A DNA stretch of 64,000 nucleotides from Agrobacterium tumefaciens_K (lineage in GTDB: Bacteria; Pseudomonadota; Alphaproteobacteria; Rhizobiales; Rhizobiaceae): the NCBI RefSeq assembly GCF_031801495.1, contig NZ_JAOEGC010000002.1:1798001-1862000 (forward strand), in the 5' to 3' direction. Shown in pieces: positions 33,310 to 40,979 of this stretch. Position 1 is the stretch's first letter. Each line of letters begins with the position of its first letter. A model generated the notes under the pieces. The model did no database searches, was not told the DNA's origin, and saw only the letters and a list, made by a program, of their open reading frames with translations. The translations under genes and the position numbers were made by a program.

Positions 33310-34008
33310 ATGCAGGATGGCCGGATGCCGTTTGATAAACACGGCGACGAGGAAAGAGCGCATCAACGTCCGGGTAGCTTTCTTCCGGATATAACCCTGC
33401 CTTCACCCATCCCCCCCGAACCCGTCCCCATCGCCGATATGGCAAATATATTCGGCGTGACACACCGGACCTTGCATTTCTACGAGGAAAAAGCGCTCCT
33501 GACATCCAAACGCGTCGGCCAGATGCGCGTTTACTCCTATCGCAACGTGCACCGGATGGCCGTCATCAATTTCTGCCGTGAAGTAGGCATCTCAGTTGCG
33601 ACGATTACCGAAATCATGGAGCGCCTTGCGCGTTGCCCCTCGCAGGACGAGGCGGATGACATTTTTCATCGCGCCCTGCAGCAACGCAAAAGGGAGCTGA
33701 CCGCTGAGCTTTCCACCATCCAGCGACAGGTCCAGCAGATCGAAGACGAACTTGTGACCGGCCCGGATTCGGACGAACCGGATCATCGCCGGCCCGGCTA
33801 CACCAATGATATTTCTCTTACGGAAAACGAGCGCAAATGCCTCGAGCTCATGGCAGAGGGTTACGCACCCGTGCGGCTTGCCCGCGCTCTCGGCCTGTCA
33901 GGCGAAGAGCTCCATGAGCTTGAAACAAGAATTATAGGCAAGTTCAGCGCCACCAACCGCTTTCAGGCGGTTGCCAAGGCTGTACTGCTCGGCGTCATCC
34001 GCGCCTGA
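33310..34008 (+). CDS. MerR-type N-terminus fused to LuxR-type C-terminus (232 aa regulator)
   Basis: Residues about 40-110 are a MerR-like winged helix (PVPIADMANIFGVTHRTLHFYEEKALL, with the RTLHFYE core) followed by a short coiled coil (about 117-148). Residues about 168-230 (LTENERKCLELMAEGYAPVRLARALGLS) read as a LuxR/FixJ HTH, complete with the KFSATNRFQAVAKAVLLG end. The two DNA-binding folds on one chain are unusual. Start is ATG 33310; alternative starts occur later (33439, MANIFG). Not linked to any neighbour in an operon; convergent with the RecD-like gene. Confidence 0.8.
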   Translation: MQDGRMPFDKHGDEERAHQRPGSFLPDITLPSPIPPEPVPIADMANIFGVTHRTLHFYEEKALLTSKRVGQMRVYSYRNVHRMAVINFCREVGISVATITEIMERLARCPSQDEADDIFHRALQQRKRELTAELSTIQRQVQQIEDELVTGPDSDEPDHRRPGYTNDISLTENERKCLELMAEGYAPVRLARALGLSGEELHELETRIIGKFSATNRFQAVAKAVLLGVIRA

Positions 34009-34041
34009 CCGCATTGTCGGAAAACGTGGAAATCCTGGCTG

Positions 34042-35169
34042 TCAGCGAACGATGGTCAGTGTTTCCGCGGCACGGGTAATCGCCGTATAAAGCCATCGCT
34101 CGCGCGAATCGCGGAACGCGTAGCTCTCATCGAACAGAACGACATTGTTCCACTGCGAACCCTGAGCCTTGTGCACGGTCAGTGCATATCCGAAATCGAA
34201 TTCGTCGTAACGCTTGCGCGTGGACCAAGGAATTTCCGTTTCCGTCTCCTCAAAGGCCGCCTTGAGAAGTTTGATTTTCGCGGCACCGCGATCCATGTCG
34301 TCGTCTTCGGGCCGGATCATCAGGTTGATGCCCGGCTTTACCGTTTCGCGCGATGAACTCATCACCTGCCACAAAGAACCGTTCAGCAGTCCCTTCGCCG
34401 GGTCGTTGCGCAGGCACACCAGCTTGTCGCCGGACTGCGGATAATCGGCGGAGAACCCTTTCAGCTCGCGGAGCCGCTGATTGTAACGGCGTCGGGTACG
34501 ATTGGTGCCGACCAGAACCTGATCCGCGTCGAGAACGAGCGATTGCGTGACGTCGGCTTTGGAAATCACCTGTGCCGAACCGTAGTCACCGCGCATGATC
34601 TCACGGCCTTCGCGAACATCCATGGCAAGCTGGATGATCGGATTGTCTTTTGCCTGGCGGTGAATTTCCGACAGCAGGAAATCCGGTTCCTGCTCGGTGA
34701 AGAACCCGCCACCCGTCACCGGCGGCAACTGTCCCGGATCGCCGAGCACGAGGATAGGCGTGCCGAAGCTCATCAGATCGCGGCCGAGCTGTTCGTCCAC
34801 CATCGAACACTCGTCGATGATGATGAGAGCCGCTTTGGCGAGCGGACTCTGGCGGTTGATCGAGAACATCGGCGAAATGGAGGTCTTGCCAGTTTCTTCG
34901 TCCGCCACCTCTTCCTCCCCGCGCGGGCGGTAGATCAACGAATGGATGGTGCGAGCATTCGATGCGCCACGCGAACGCAGAACCTGTGCGGCCTTGCCTG
35001 TGAAAGCCGCAAACAGCACCTCTCCGTCGACATTTTCCGCAAAATGTTTGGCAAGCGTGGTCTTGCCCGTTCCGGCATAGCCGAACAGCCGGAAAACCGG
35101 CGACCGGCCTTCCTTCAGCCAGTGTGAAACAGCCTTGAGCGCTTCGTCCTGTTGCGGTGAAAATTGCAT
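34042..35169 (-). CDS. RecD-like superfamily 1 DNA helicase (375 aa)
   Basis: Motif I GYAGTGKTTLAK (about 29-40), motif II ALIIIDECSMVDEQ (about 112-125), motif III LGDPGQLPPVTGGG (about 141-154) and the C-terminal UvrD-like block TVHKAQGSQWNNVVLFDES with TAITRA. This is the short stand-alone form of the RecD/AAA_30 helicases, not a RecBCD subunit. It lacks the N-terminal extension of RecD2. Function in repair or replication is inferred from the family. Confidence 0.88.
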   Translation of the reverse strand: MQFSPQQDEALKAVSHWLKEGRSPVFRLFGYAGTGKTTLAKHFAENVDGEVLFAAFTGKAAQVLRSRGASNARTIHSLIYRPRGEEEVADEETGKTSISPMFSINRQSPLAKAALIIIDECSMVDEQLGRDLMSFGTPILVLGDPGQLPPVTGGGFFTEQEPDFLLSEIHRQAKDNPIIQLAMDVREGREIMRGDYGSAQVISKADVTQSLVLDADQVLVGTNRTRRRYNQRLRELKGFSADYPQSGDKLVCLRNDPAKGLLNGSLWQVMSSSRETVKPGINLMIRPEDDDMDRGAAKIKLLKAAFEETETEIPWSTRKRYDEFDFGYALTVHKAQGSQWNNVVLFDESYAFRDSRERWLYTAITRAAETLTIVR

Positions 35170-35284
35170 CAGCCCTCATCGCAGGATTCGAGCGCGAAGC
35201 GCAACCGAAAAAGAACGAAAGAGGAATATTCGCCACTCTACGCCGCATCTGATCGAGACCATACGCATTTTTTTCTGAAGCCAT

Positions 35285-35312
35285 GGAATAAATACCCCAC
35301 CGACGGTGTCTC
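35285..35312 (+). promoter_or_regulatory. Possible ECF-sigma promoter upstream of the small secreted protein
   Basis: GGAATAA (35285-35291) and GTCTC (35308-35312) are 16 bases apart and 48 bases before the gene at 35360. The layout fits an ECF-type -35/-10 pair, and the sigma gene follows in the same operon. Confidence 0.45.
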
Positions 35313-35359
35313 ATACTCGTTGGCGGCCTTGCACCGCCCGAACCTCTGGAGGAAATCCA

Positions 35360-35734
35360 ATGAAAATGCGCGTTGTAATCTCGCTGGCCGCTCTCGCCAT
35401 CGCAGGCATGGCCTACGCCGCACCGATGGTCGAGACCGTCAAGACCGACAAGGGCGATGTGCTTGCGGGCGCAAAGGGTATGACGCTCTACACCTACAAA
35501 AAAGATACGAAAGGCGCGTCCAGTTGCTATGACAAATGCGCCACGAACTGGCCGCCCTTCCTTGCATCGGACAGCGACAAGGCGGATGGTGCCTATACCA
35601 TCGTCACCCGCAAGGATGGGAAGAAACAATGGGCCAAAGACGGCATGCCCCTTTATTACTGGGTGAAGGACATGAAAAAGGGCGATATGACGGGCGATGG
35701 CATGGGCGGTAACTGGGATGTCGCAAAGCCATAA
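35360..35734 (+). CDS. Small secreted protein with a COG4315-type repeat (124 aa)
   Basis: ATG 35360, TGGAGGAA upstream. Signal peptide at about 1-20 (ending AYA). The mature part has KGMTLYTYKKDTKGASSCYDKCATNWPP (given in pieces: GMTLYTY, SSCYDKC, WPP) and the second half KDGMPLYYWVKD. This is the paired motif of the predicted lipoprotein/secreted repeat family COG4315 (PF03640), often found beside sigma factors or redox genes. Two Cys may form a disulphide. The sigma gene starts inside its last 17 bases. Confidence 0.88.
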   Translation: MKMRVVISLAALAIAGMAYAAPMVETVKTDKGDVLAGAKGMTLYTYKKDTKGASSCYDKCATNWPPFLASDSDKADGAYTIVTRKDGKKQWAKDGMPLYYWVKDMKKGDMTGDGMGGNWDVAKP

Positions 35735-36275
35735 CGGCAACGGTACTGACCGGCGGGGACAATTCGCCCCCGCCCCCGGTTCTTTCGAGTCCGAAATGCT
35801 GGCGCTGATCCCCATGCTTCGACGGTACTCCCGCAGCCTCTCTAGAAGTGACGCCGATGGCGAGGATCTGCTTCAGGACTGCGTGGAAAAGGCGCTCGCC
35901 AATCGCAGGCAATGGCGCGGGACCGGTTTGAAATCATGGGCTTATACCATCATGACAAACCTTTACCGCAACAGGCACCGGTTCGAGGTTCGGCACCGTG
36001 CCGAAAGCCTCGACGATCATGAAAACATAAGCGGCACGGAGACGCTGAGCGATACGCTCGAAAATGATCGCTTGCACGGCGCTCTGGCTCTACTGTCGCC
36101 AGAAATGCGCGCGGTGCTGATGCTGGTCACGGTGGAAGGCTACAGCTATCAGGAAGCGGCGGATACCATGTCGGTGCCCGTTGGCACCGTCATGTCGCGA
36201 CTTTCCCGCGCCCGTGAAACCCTGCGCCGCCATCTGGAGGCTGATAACATCATTCCCATGCGGAGACCGAAATGA
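35718..36275 (+). CDS. ECF-type RNA polymerase sigma factor (185 aa)
   Basis: Region 2 (about 30-95: LLQDCVEKALANRRQWRGTGLKSWAYTIM, in pieces LLQDC and WAYTIM) and region 4 (about 125-175: LVTVEGYSYQEAADTM, then VPVGTVMSRLSRARETL) have normal order and spacing. The ATG at 35718 overlaps the upstream secreted gene by 17 bases; a slightly earlier ATG at 35697 is possible. Its stop overlaps the anti-sigma start, the usual sigma/anti-sigma coupling. Confidence 0.93.
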   Translation: MSQSHNGNGTDRRGQFAPAPGSFESEMLALIPMLRRYSRSLSRSDADGEDLLQDCVEKALANRRQWRGTGLKSWAYTIMTNLYRNRHRFEVRHRAESLDDHENISGTETLSDTLENDRLHGALALLSPEMRAVLMLVTVEGYSYQEAADTMSVPVGTVMSRLSRARETLRRHLEADNIIPMRRPK

Positions 36276-37051
36276 CGAGGCTGGACGCCGTTACCGAAGA
36301 CGATCTGCACGCCTATGCCGACGGGCTTCTTCCCGACGGGCAAAAGGCCATCGTCGAGGCGTGGCTGGCCGAACGGCCGGAGGAACAGCAGCGTGTCGAT
36401 GCATGGAAAAGACAGGCCGAGATGCTGCGTGTCGCATTCGCGCCTTATGAGACGCCCCGCCCGCATGACACGGCATTGCTGAGCGTGAAAAAATCGCCCT
36501 CCGCGTTCCGTTTGAAACCGCTGCTGATACAGGCCTCCGCCGCTTGCCTGATCTTTGCCCTGGGAACTGCGACCGGCAGATTTCTGCCGTTCACATCCCC
36601 CGCAGACGAGGCAACGCCAAAGTCGTCCGATATTTCGGCCCAGGCGAAATCGGCGTATCTGATCTACGCCAGCGAGGTGCGCCACCCCGTAGAGGTCGGC
36701 GCTGGCGAGCAGCAGCACCTTGCCTCATGGTTGGGCAAGCGGCTGGGATATCCCTTTGCCATCCCGGATCTGACGAAGCTCGGTTACGATCTCGTTGGTG
36801 GCCGTCTCGTACCCGTCAGCGGCAAACCCGGTGCGATGCTGATGTATCAGGACAAAACCGGCAAACGCGTGACAGTCCTCATTGGCCACAACGAGGAAAA
36901 CCGCACGACCAGCTTCCGCGTGGCAAGCGCTGGCGGCATCGAAACGTTCTACTGGATCGACGAGGAACTCGGTTATGCCGTATCGGCGGAATTGACCCAG
37001 GCCGAAGTACAAAAGATCGCCGAGGAATGTTACCGGCAGTTTCCGACGTGA
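36272..37051 (+). CDS. Membrane-anchored anti-sigma factor (259 aa)
   Basis: Starts MTRLDAVTEDDLHAYADGLL, like the cytoplasmic anti-sigma domains with DDLHAYVDG..; there is no zinc-binding HxxxCxxC pattern. One membrane helix lies at about 85-104 (LLIQASAACLIFALGTATG). The remaining 150 residues are periplasmic, folded and without recognised motif. Overlaps the sigma stop by four bases. Confidence 0.88.
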   Translation: MTRLDAVTEDDLHAYADGLLPDGQKAIVEAWLAERPEEQQRVDAWKRQAEMLRVAFAPYETPRPHDTALLSVKKSPSAFRLKPLLIQASAACLIFALGTATGRFLPFTSPADEATPKSSDISAQAKSAYLIYASEVRHPVEVGAGEQQHLASWLGKRLGYPFAIPDLTKLGYDLVGGRLVPVSGKPGAMLMYQDKTGKRVTVLIGHNEENRTTSFRVASAGGIETFYWIDEELGYAVSAELTQAEVQKIAEECYRQFPT

Positions 37052-37061
37052 AAGACGACGC

Positions 37062-37547
37062 TCATGCTCCGGGTTCGGGAAAGAAGTCCCACTCGAAGTC
37101 GCGGATGACAGAAGCCCAAAGCGTATTTTCGAGGGGTGGCAATATCTCGCGAACCTGACCGCCTGCGTCCTTGATAACTTTGGCGACGTCCTCCGGAGTA
37201 TTACTCACCGGAATAGCGATCTTCCCCAGCCTGAAAGCAGACTGCACTCCGTCTCTCAGTTCGCTTTTGTATAGCTGCAGCGGCCCGGATGCCTTCTCGC
37301 CCGCAAAATAGATGGACCAGTTTCCCGGACTTTTCAGAATACTCAGCGGAGTTTTGCGCTCTTCATCCGCCAGCTGACGCAATTCGTCCCCAGCTTCGAC
37401 GGTATAAACGAAATCAGACTTTGTCTGCACTTTCCCGAAGGCCTGCGCGTCTTTTGGAACTTCAAGCACGGGAATTATGTTTCGAACAAAAAGAAGATCA
37501 GCAATTTCGATGTCTTTAGGGCCATGTCTGTATGTCGTCACTTTCAT
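37062..37547 (-). CDS. Hypothetical protein (161 aa)
   Basis: Starts MKVTTYRHGPKDIEIADLLFVRNIIPVLEVPKD. It is mainly beta and mixed-charge, without a signal peptide or membrane helix. There is no recognised domain. Convergent with the anti-sigma gene, 11 bases apart. Confidence 0.6.
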   Translation of the reverse strand: MKVTTYRHGPKDIEIADLLFVRNIIPVLEVPKDAQAFGKVQTKSDFVYTVEAGDELRQLADEERKTPLSILKSPGNWSIYFAGEKASGPLQLYKSELRDGVQSAFRLGKIAIPVSNTPEDVAKVIKDAGGQVREILPPLENTLWASVIRDFEWDFFPEPGA

Positions 37548-37615
37548 CGGCCATCCCCTTGCCCAACTATTTCAAACGATAGTTGCATGTCGGATATTTT
37601 CCCGCAAGCGGGTGC

Positions 37616-38209
37616 CTACGCCAGCATGGGCCAGAGACTGACGACCAGCAGCACGGCCATCGTGATGTTGAACCATTTGAGCCGGACCGGCACCGACAGC
37701 CATTCGCGCAGCGCCGAACCGAACCCTGCCCATGTCGAGACGCTGGGCAGGTTTACGGCGGCGAAGGCAACACCCACGAGCATTACGGTAGCGAAATATT
37801 GCTCTTCACTGGTATAGGTCGCCATGGCCGTGACGGCCATGACCCATGCCTTCGGGTTTACCCACTGGAAGGCGGCCGCACCGAGAAACGTCATGGGTGA
37901 AGCGCCCGCCGACCCTTCCGTCAGGCTTCTCGACGTCCCGATCTTCCAGGCAATCCACAAAAGATAAAGACCGCCCGCAAATTTCAGCGCCGTGTAAAGC
38001 AGCGGGACGGAGTGCAGCAACGCGCCCAGCCCCAGACCGACACCGATCAGCAGCGACAGAAACCCGGCCCCGATGCCCAGCATATGCGGGACGGTGCGGC
38101 GAAATCCGAAGTTCACACCCGAGGCGAACAGCATCATGTTGTTCGGGCCGGGCGTGATGGACGTGGTGAAGGCAAACAGCACCAGCGCGATGAAGGTTTC
38201 GATTGTCAT
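37616..38209 (-). CDS. LysE/RhtB-family amino-acid exporter (197 aa)
   Basis: Six hydrophobic segments; N-terminal TSITPGPNNMMLFASG is the diagnostic LysE/RhtB motif (PGPN), and VNPKAWVMAV lies in the middle. Exports an amino acid or derivative across the inner membrane. 197 residues is typical. No regulator of the LysG type is adjacent. Confidence 0.92.
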   Translation of the reverse strand: MTIETFIALVLFAFTTSITPGPNNMMLFASGVNFGFRRTVPHMLGIGAGFLSLLIGVGLGLGALLHSVPLLYTALKFAGGLYLLWIAWKIGTSRSLTEGSAGASPMTFLGAAAFQWVNPKAWVMAVTAMATYTSEEQYFATVMLVGVAFAAVNLPSVSTWAGFGSALREWLSVPVRLKWFNITMAVLLVVSLWPMLA

Positions 38210-38375
38210 GACATCTCCTCAGGCGAAGGAACGTATCCGCCTGAGCGTCGGCTAACCAGCCAGAACGTCTAATCGGCTAGGTCAATTCTTTTGATGGATC
38301 GCCACGGCTCTCTTGGTTGTTTGAGAAGGGAGAACAAGACGCTATTGTCTTGCGGACAACCATGGGAGCACACCG

Positions 38376-39221
38376 ATGCACGACGACATTCCTTCCGTCA
38401 CCTTGCCTTCCGGAAAGGAAATTCCCGCACTCGGCCTCGGCACCTGGAACATGGGCGAGCAACGAGCAGACGAGGCACGGGAAATCCGTAGTATCCGCAA
38501 GGCAATAGATCTCGGCATGACACTGATCGACACCGCCGAGATGTATGCAGACGGCAGATCGGAGGAAGTGGTCGGCAAGGCGATTGCAGGTCGCCGTGAC
38601 GACGTGTTTCTGGTCAGCAAGATCTATCCGTGGAATGCCAGTGCCGCAGGAACCGCAGAAGCCTGCGAACGCAGTCTGGAAAGACTCGGCACGGAGCGCC
38701 TTGATCTATATCTGCTTCACTGGCGCGGCGGGCATCCGCTGGAAGAAACGGTTGCCGCCTTCGAAAAACTGAAAGCGCAGGGCAAGATCGCCGAATGGGG
38801 CGTGTCGAACTTCGATGTCGAGGACATGGAAGCGCTCCATTCCGTTGCCGATGGAAAAAAATGCGCTGCCAATCAGGTGCTCTACAATCTGTCCCGACGC
38901 GGTCCGGAATTCGACCTGCTACCGTGGTGTCAGGAACGGGGCATTCCGCTCATGGCCTACTCGCCCATCGAGCAGGGCCGCATCCTCGACAATCACACAC
39001 TGATCCACATTGCAAAGGCCTATCAGGCAACTCCGGCCCAGCTTGCGCTGGCGTTTCTGCTGGAACGCGATGGCGTCATCGCCATTCCGAAATCGGCAAG
39101 GGCGGAACGTGTCGAGGAGAATCGCGGCGCGACCGATCTGGAAATCAGCGATGAGGACTGGGATGCGCTCGATGCCGCCTTCCCGCCACCCCGTCGCAAG
39201 ATCGCGCTCGAAATGCTGTGA
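38376..39221 (+). CDS. Aldo/keto reductase (281 aa)
   Basis: The catalytic tetrad is readable: Asp and Tyr in LIDTAEMYADG (about 50-60), Lys in VSKIYPWN (about 84), His in LYLLHWRGG (about 117). The end of the barrel has AIPKSARAERVEENRGA for NADPH binding. Substrate unknown. Start ATG 38376 (the frame begins MHDDIPSVTLPSGKEIPALGLGT). A hairpin follows at 39315-39339. Confidence 0.93.
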   Translation: MHDDIPSVTLPSGKEIPALGLGTWNMGEQRADEAREIRSIRKAIDLGMTLIDTAEMYADGRSEEVVGKAIAGRRDDVFLVSKIYPWNASAAGTAEACERSLERLGTERLDLYLLHWRGGHPLEETVAAFEKLKAQGKIAEWGVSNFDVEDMEALHSVADGKKCAANQVLYNLSRRGPEFDLLPWCQERGIPLMAYSPIEQGRILDNHTLIHIAKAYQATPAQLALAFLLERDGVIAIPKSARAERVEENRGATDLEISDEDWDALDAAFPPPRRKIALEML

Positions 39222-39314
39222 TATTTCATGGAGATGAAAGCGTTTCCGGAATCGATCCGAAAGCGCCTTGAATCAGATTGTGAAATACTGGATGCGCAAG
39301 GAAAATTAAGATCA

Positions 39315-39339
39315 GGTCGCCCGATCCGTCCGGGCGACC
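39315..39339. terminator. Hairpin between the aldo/keto reductase and the SRPBCC gene
   Basis: Perfect 9-base arms GGTCGCCCG/CGGGCGACC with a 7-base loop, followed by GTTTGC. It lies between convergent genes. The T run is poor. Confidence 0.55.
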
Positions 39340-39357
39340 GTTTGCATATGAACCCGC

Positions 39358-39891
39358 TCAACGCGGTATTCTGCCGTCATATTCCTTTTTCAGTACCAAC
39401 CAGCGGTCCCAGAATGGACCCGGAATCTTGTCGTGCAGAAGATCGGCAAGAATATCGAGATGGACATGCCAGCCCGAGCTGACACCCAGCATTTCCGCAC
39501 GGTTTGCCAGCCGACGATGAACGAGCGTCAACAGGACCTCCTTGCCCAGAGCCTCGAGTTCGATCGACACCTCCCCGGCCTCATCCCAGCTGAAAACAAG
39601 TCTGTGCGGTGGAACGACGGTGATGATGCGGCTCGCCATCCTGTGTTCTTCCGAAAAACCGTCCGGGCGCTTGCCCGGCGGATCCGTCAGCTCGTCATTA
39701 CGCCAGACCAGTTCGAAAGGCGCGCCGGCGGCAAGTTTCATCTCGCCCGAAGCCAGCCATCGACGACGGAGATCGCTGTCCGTCAGATAGGACCACACCC
39801 GCTCGATCGGCCCCGGCAGAAGCCGTTCGATCTTCACCGTCGCGGGCTCGACAATACGACCATAAGCGTCAGGCACTACAATATCAGCCAT
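39358..39891 (-). CDS. SRPBCC (AHSA1-type) domain protein (177 aa)
   Basis: Begins MADIVVPDAYGRIV and has the AHSA1/Bet v1-like pattern: VKIERLLPGPIERVWSYLTDSD..RRRWLASG, then PHRLVFSWDE and the final helix SGWHVHLDILADLLHDK. Such proteins often pair with an ArsR regulator and bind hydrophobic ligands or help polyketide-type reactions; function unknown. ATG 39891 has GGAGGAAATGAC upstream at correct spacing. Overlaps the ArsR gene by 8 bases. Confidence 0.88.
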   Translation of the reverse strand: MADIVVPDAYGRIVEPATVKIERLLPGPIERVWSYLTDSDLRRRWLASGEMKLAAGAPFELVWRNDELTDPPGKRPDGFSEEHRMASRIITVVPPHRLVFSWDEAGEVSIELEALGKEVLLTLVHRRLANRAEMLGVSSGWHVHLDILADLLHDKIPGPFWDRWLVLKKEYDGRIPR

Positions 39892-40252
39892 TGTCATTTC
39901 CTCCGTTTTCAATGGGTTTGTCCCGATCCTGCTCCCTGAGCATCCGCTCGAGGACATCGAGGCGAGTGCTCCAGAACTGGCGATAGAAACCAAGCCACTC
40001 ATGCGCCTCCGCCAGCGGCCCGGGCGCCAGACGGCAGACATGCGTCCTCCCCCTCACCTCCCGCTTGATGAGGCCCGCATTCTCCAGCGCCTTGATATGC
40101 TTCGATGCCGCCGCGAGCGACATGTCGAAAGGCTCCGCCAACTGACTGACGGTCCGCTCTCCGCGAGATAACTCGCGAAGCATCGTACGGCGCGTTGCAT
40201 CGCCGAGAGCATGAAATACCGTGTCGAGATGTGAATCAAGAAATTCAACCAT
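39884..40252 (-). CDS. ArsR-family transcriptional repressor (122 aa)
   Basis: From ATG 40252 (MVEFLDSHLDTVFHALGDATRRTMLRELSRGERTVS, in pieces: HALGDATRRTML, ERTVSQLAEPFDMSLAAASKHI). The winged helix lacks the metal-binding Cys pairs of ArsR/SmtB sensors, fitting the non-metal AHSA1-linked branch. Two inverted repeats of its expected operator lie at and before its start codon. Confidence 0.92.
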   Translation of the reverse strand: MVEFLDSHLDTVFHALGDATRRTMLRELSRGERTVSQLAEPFDMSLAAASKHIKALENAGLIKREVRGRTHVCRLAPGPLAEAHEWLGFYRQFWSTRLDVLERMLREQDRDKPIENGGNDNG

Positions 40253-40299
40253 GTTGTTGAATATACGCTTGCACATCCAAAAGTCAACCGAATGGTTGA
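40244..40299. promoter_or_regulatory. Two operator half-palindromes of the ArsR gene
   Basis: TTCAAC-CATGTT-GTTGAA (40244-40261) overlaps the ArsR start codon (CAT at 40250-40252). TCAACC-GAAT-GGTTGA (40284-40299) lies 32 bases further upstream. The shared TCAAC...GTTGA core and position suggest cooperative autorepression. Confidence 0.6.
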
Positions 40300-40329
40300 A
40301 TGAAGTGTAGCGGACATGGCGCAAACAAA

Positions 40330-40355
40330 AACGCCCGCGGTTTCCCACGGGCGTT
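40330..40355 (-). terminator. Terminator of the ilvIH operon
   Basis: AACGCCCG..GG with arms of about 10 bases (one mismatch) followed on the minus strand by TTTTTGTTTG. It lies 31 bases past the ilvH stop. Confidence 0.85.
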
Positions 40356-40385
40356 CGATTAAGCGGCAAGGATTGCAGAACAGTT

Positions 40386-40958
40386 TTACATGCCCTGCGA
40401 ACCGCGGTTCATCGCGGCAATGCCCGTACGGCAGATCTCGATCAGGCCGAGCGGCTTGATGATCGCCACGAACTGGTCGATCTTCGAGGACTTGCCGGTG
40501 ATTTCGAAGATGAAATGCTCAACCGTCGCATCGACCACCTTGGCCTGGAAGGCATCGGCAAGACGCAGGGCCTCGGCACGGTCTTCGCCCGCACCGGCAA
40601 CCTTGATAAGCGCCACTTCGCGCTCGATCGGACGCTCCTGCCCCAGTTCGCGAGCGCGGACGGTCAGGTCGAGAACCCGGTGTACCGGCACGATGCGCTC
40701 GAGCTGCGCCTTGATCTGCTCGAGAACGACCGGCGTGCCGCGCGTAACGATCGTGATACGCGACAGATGCGCCTCGTGTTCCGTCTCGGAAACCGTCAGG
40801 CTTTCGATGTTGTAGCCGCGGCCCGAAAACAGGCCGATGACGCGCGCAAGCACGCCGGGCTCGTTATTGACGAGAACCGAGAGGGTATGGTTTTCCGCGA
40901 CCGCCGTTTCCTTCTGAATGAAGTAGGCCGAGCCGGTAGGCTGTAGGTGTGCGTTCAT
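40386..40958 (-). CDS. ilvH: Acetolactate synthase small (regulatory) subunit
   Basis: 190 residues. ACT domain (about 23-95: HTLSVLVNNEPGVLARVIGLFSGRGYNIESLTV, in pieces HTLSVLVNNEPGVL and SGRGYNIESL), which binds valine for feedback inhibition, then the C-terminal domain. Starts MNAHLQPTGSAYF. It is 21 bases past the ilvI stop, so it is one operon with ilvI, controlled by the leader at 42892-42948. Confidence 0.96.
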   Translation of the reverse strand: MNAHLQPTGSAYFIQKETAVAENHTLSVLVNNEPGVLARVIGLFSGRGYNIESLTVSETEHEAHLSRITIVTRGTPVVLEQIKAQLERIVPVHRVLDLTVRARELGQERPIEREVALIKVAGAGEDRAEALRLADAFQAKVVDATVEHFIFEITGKSSKIDQFVAIIKPLGLIEICRTGIAAMNRGSQGM

Positions 40959-40979
40959 GTCCTTGTCCTCTTCCCGCTC

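Noticed and set aside
39228..39482. Possible short gene after the aldo/keto reductase
   Set aside because: It runs into the SRPBCC coding region and spans a terminator-like hairpin; only a weak start.
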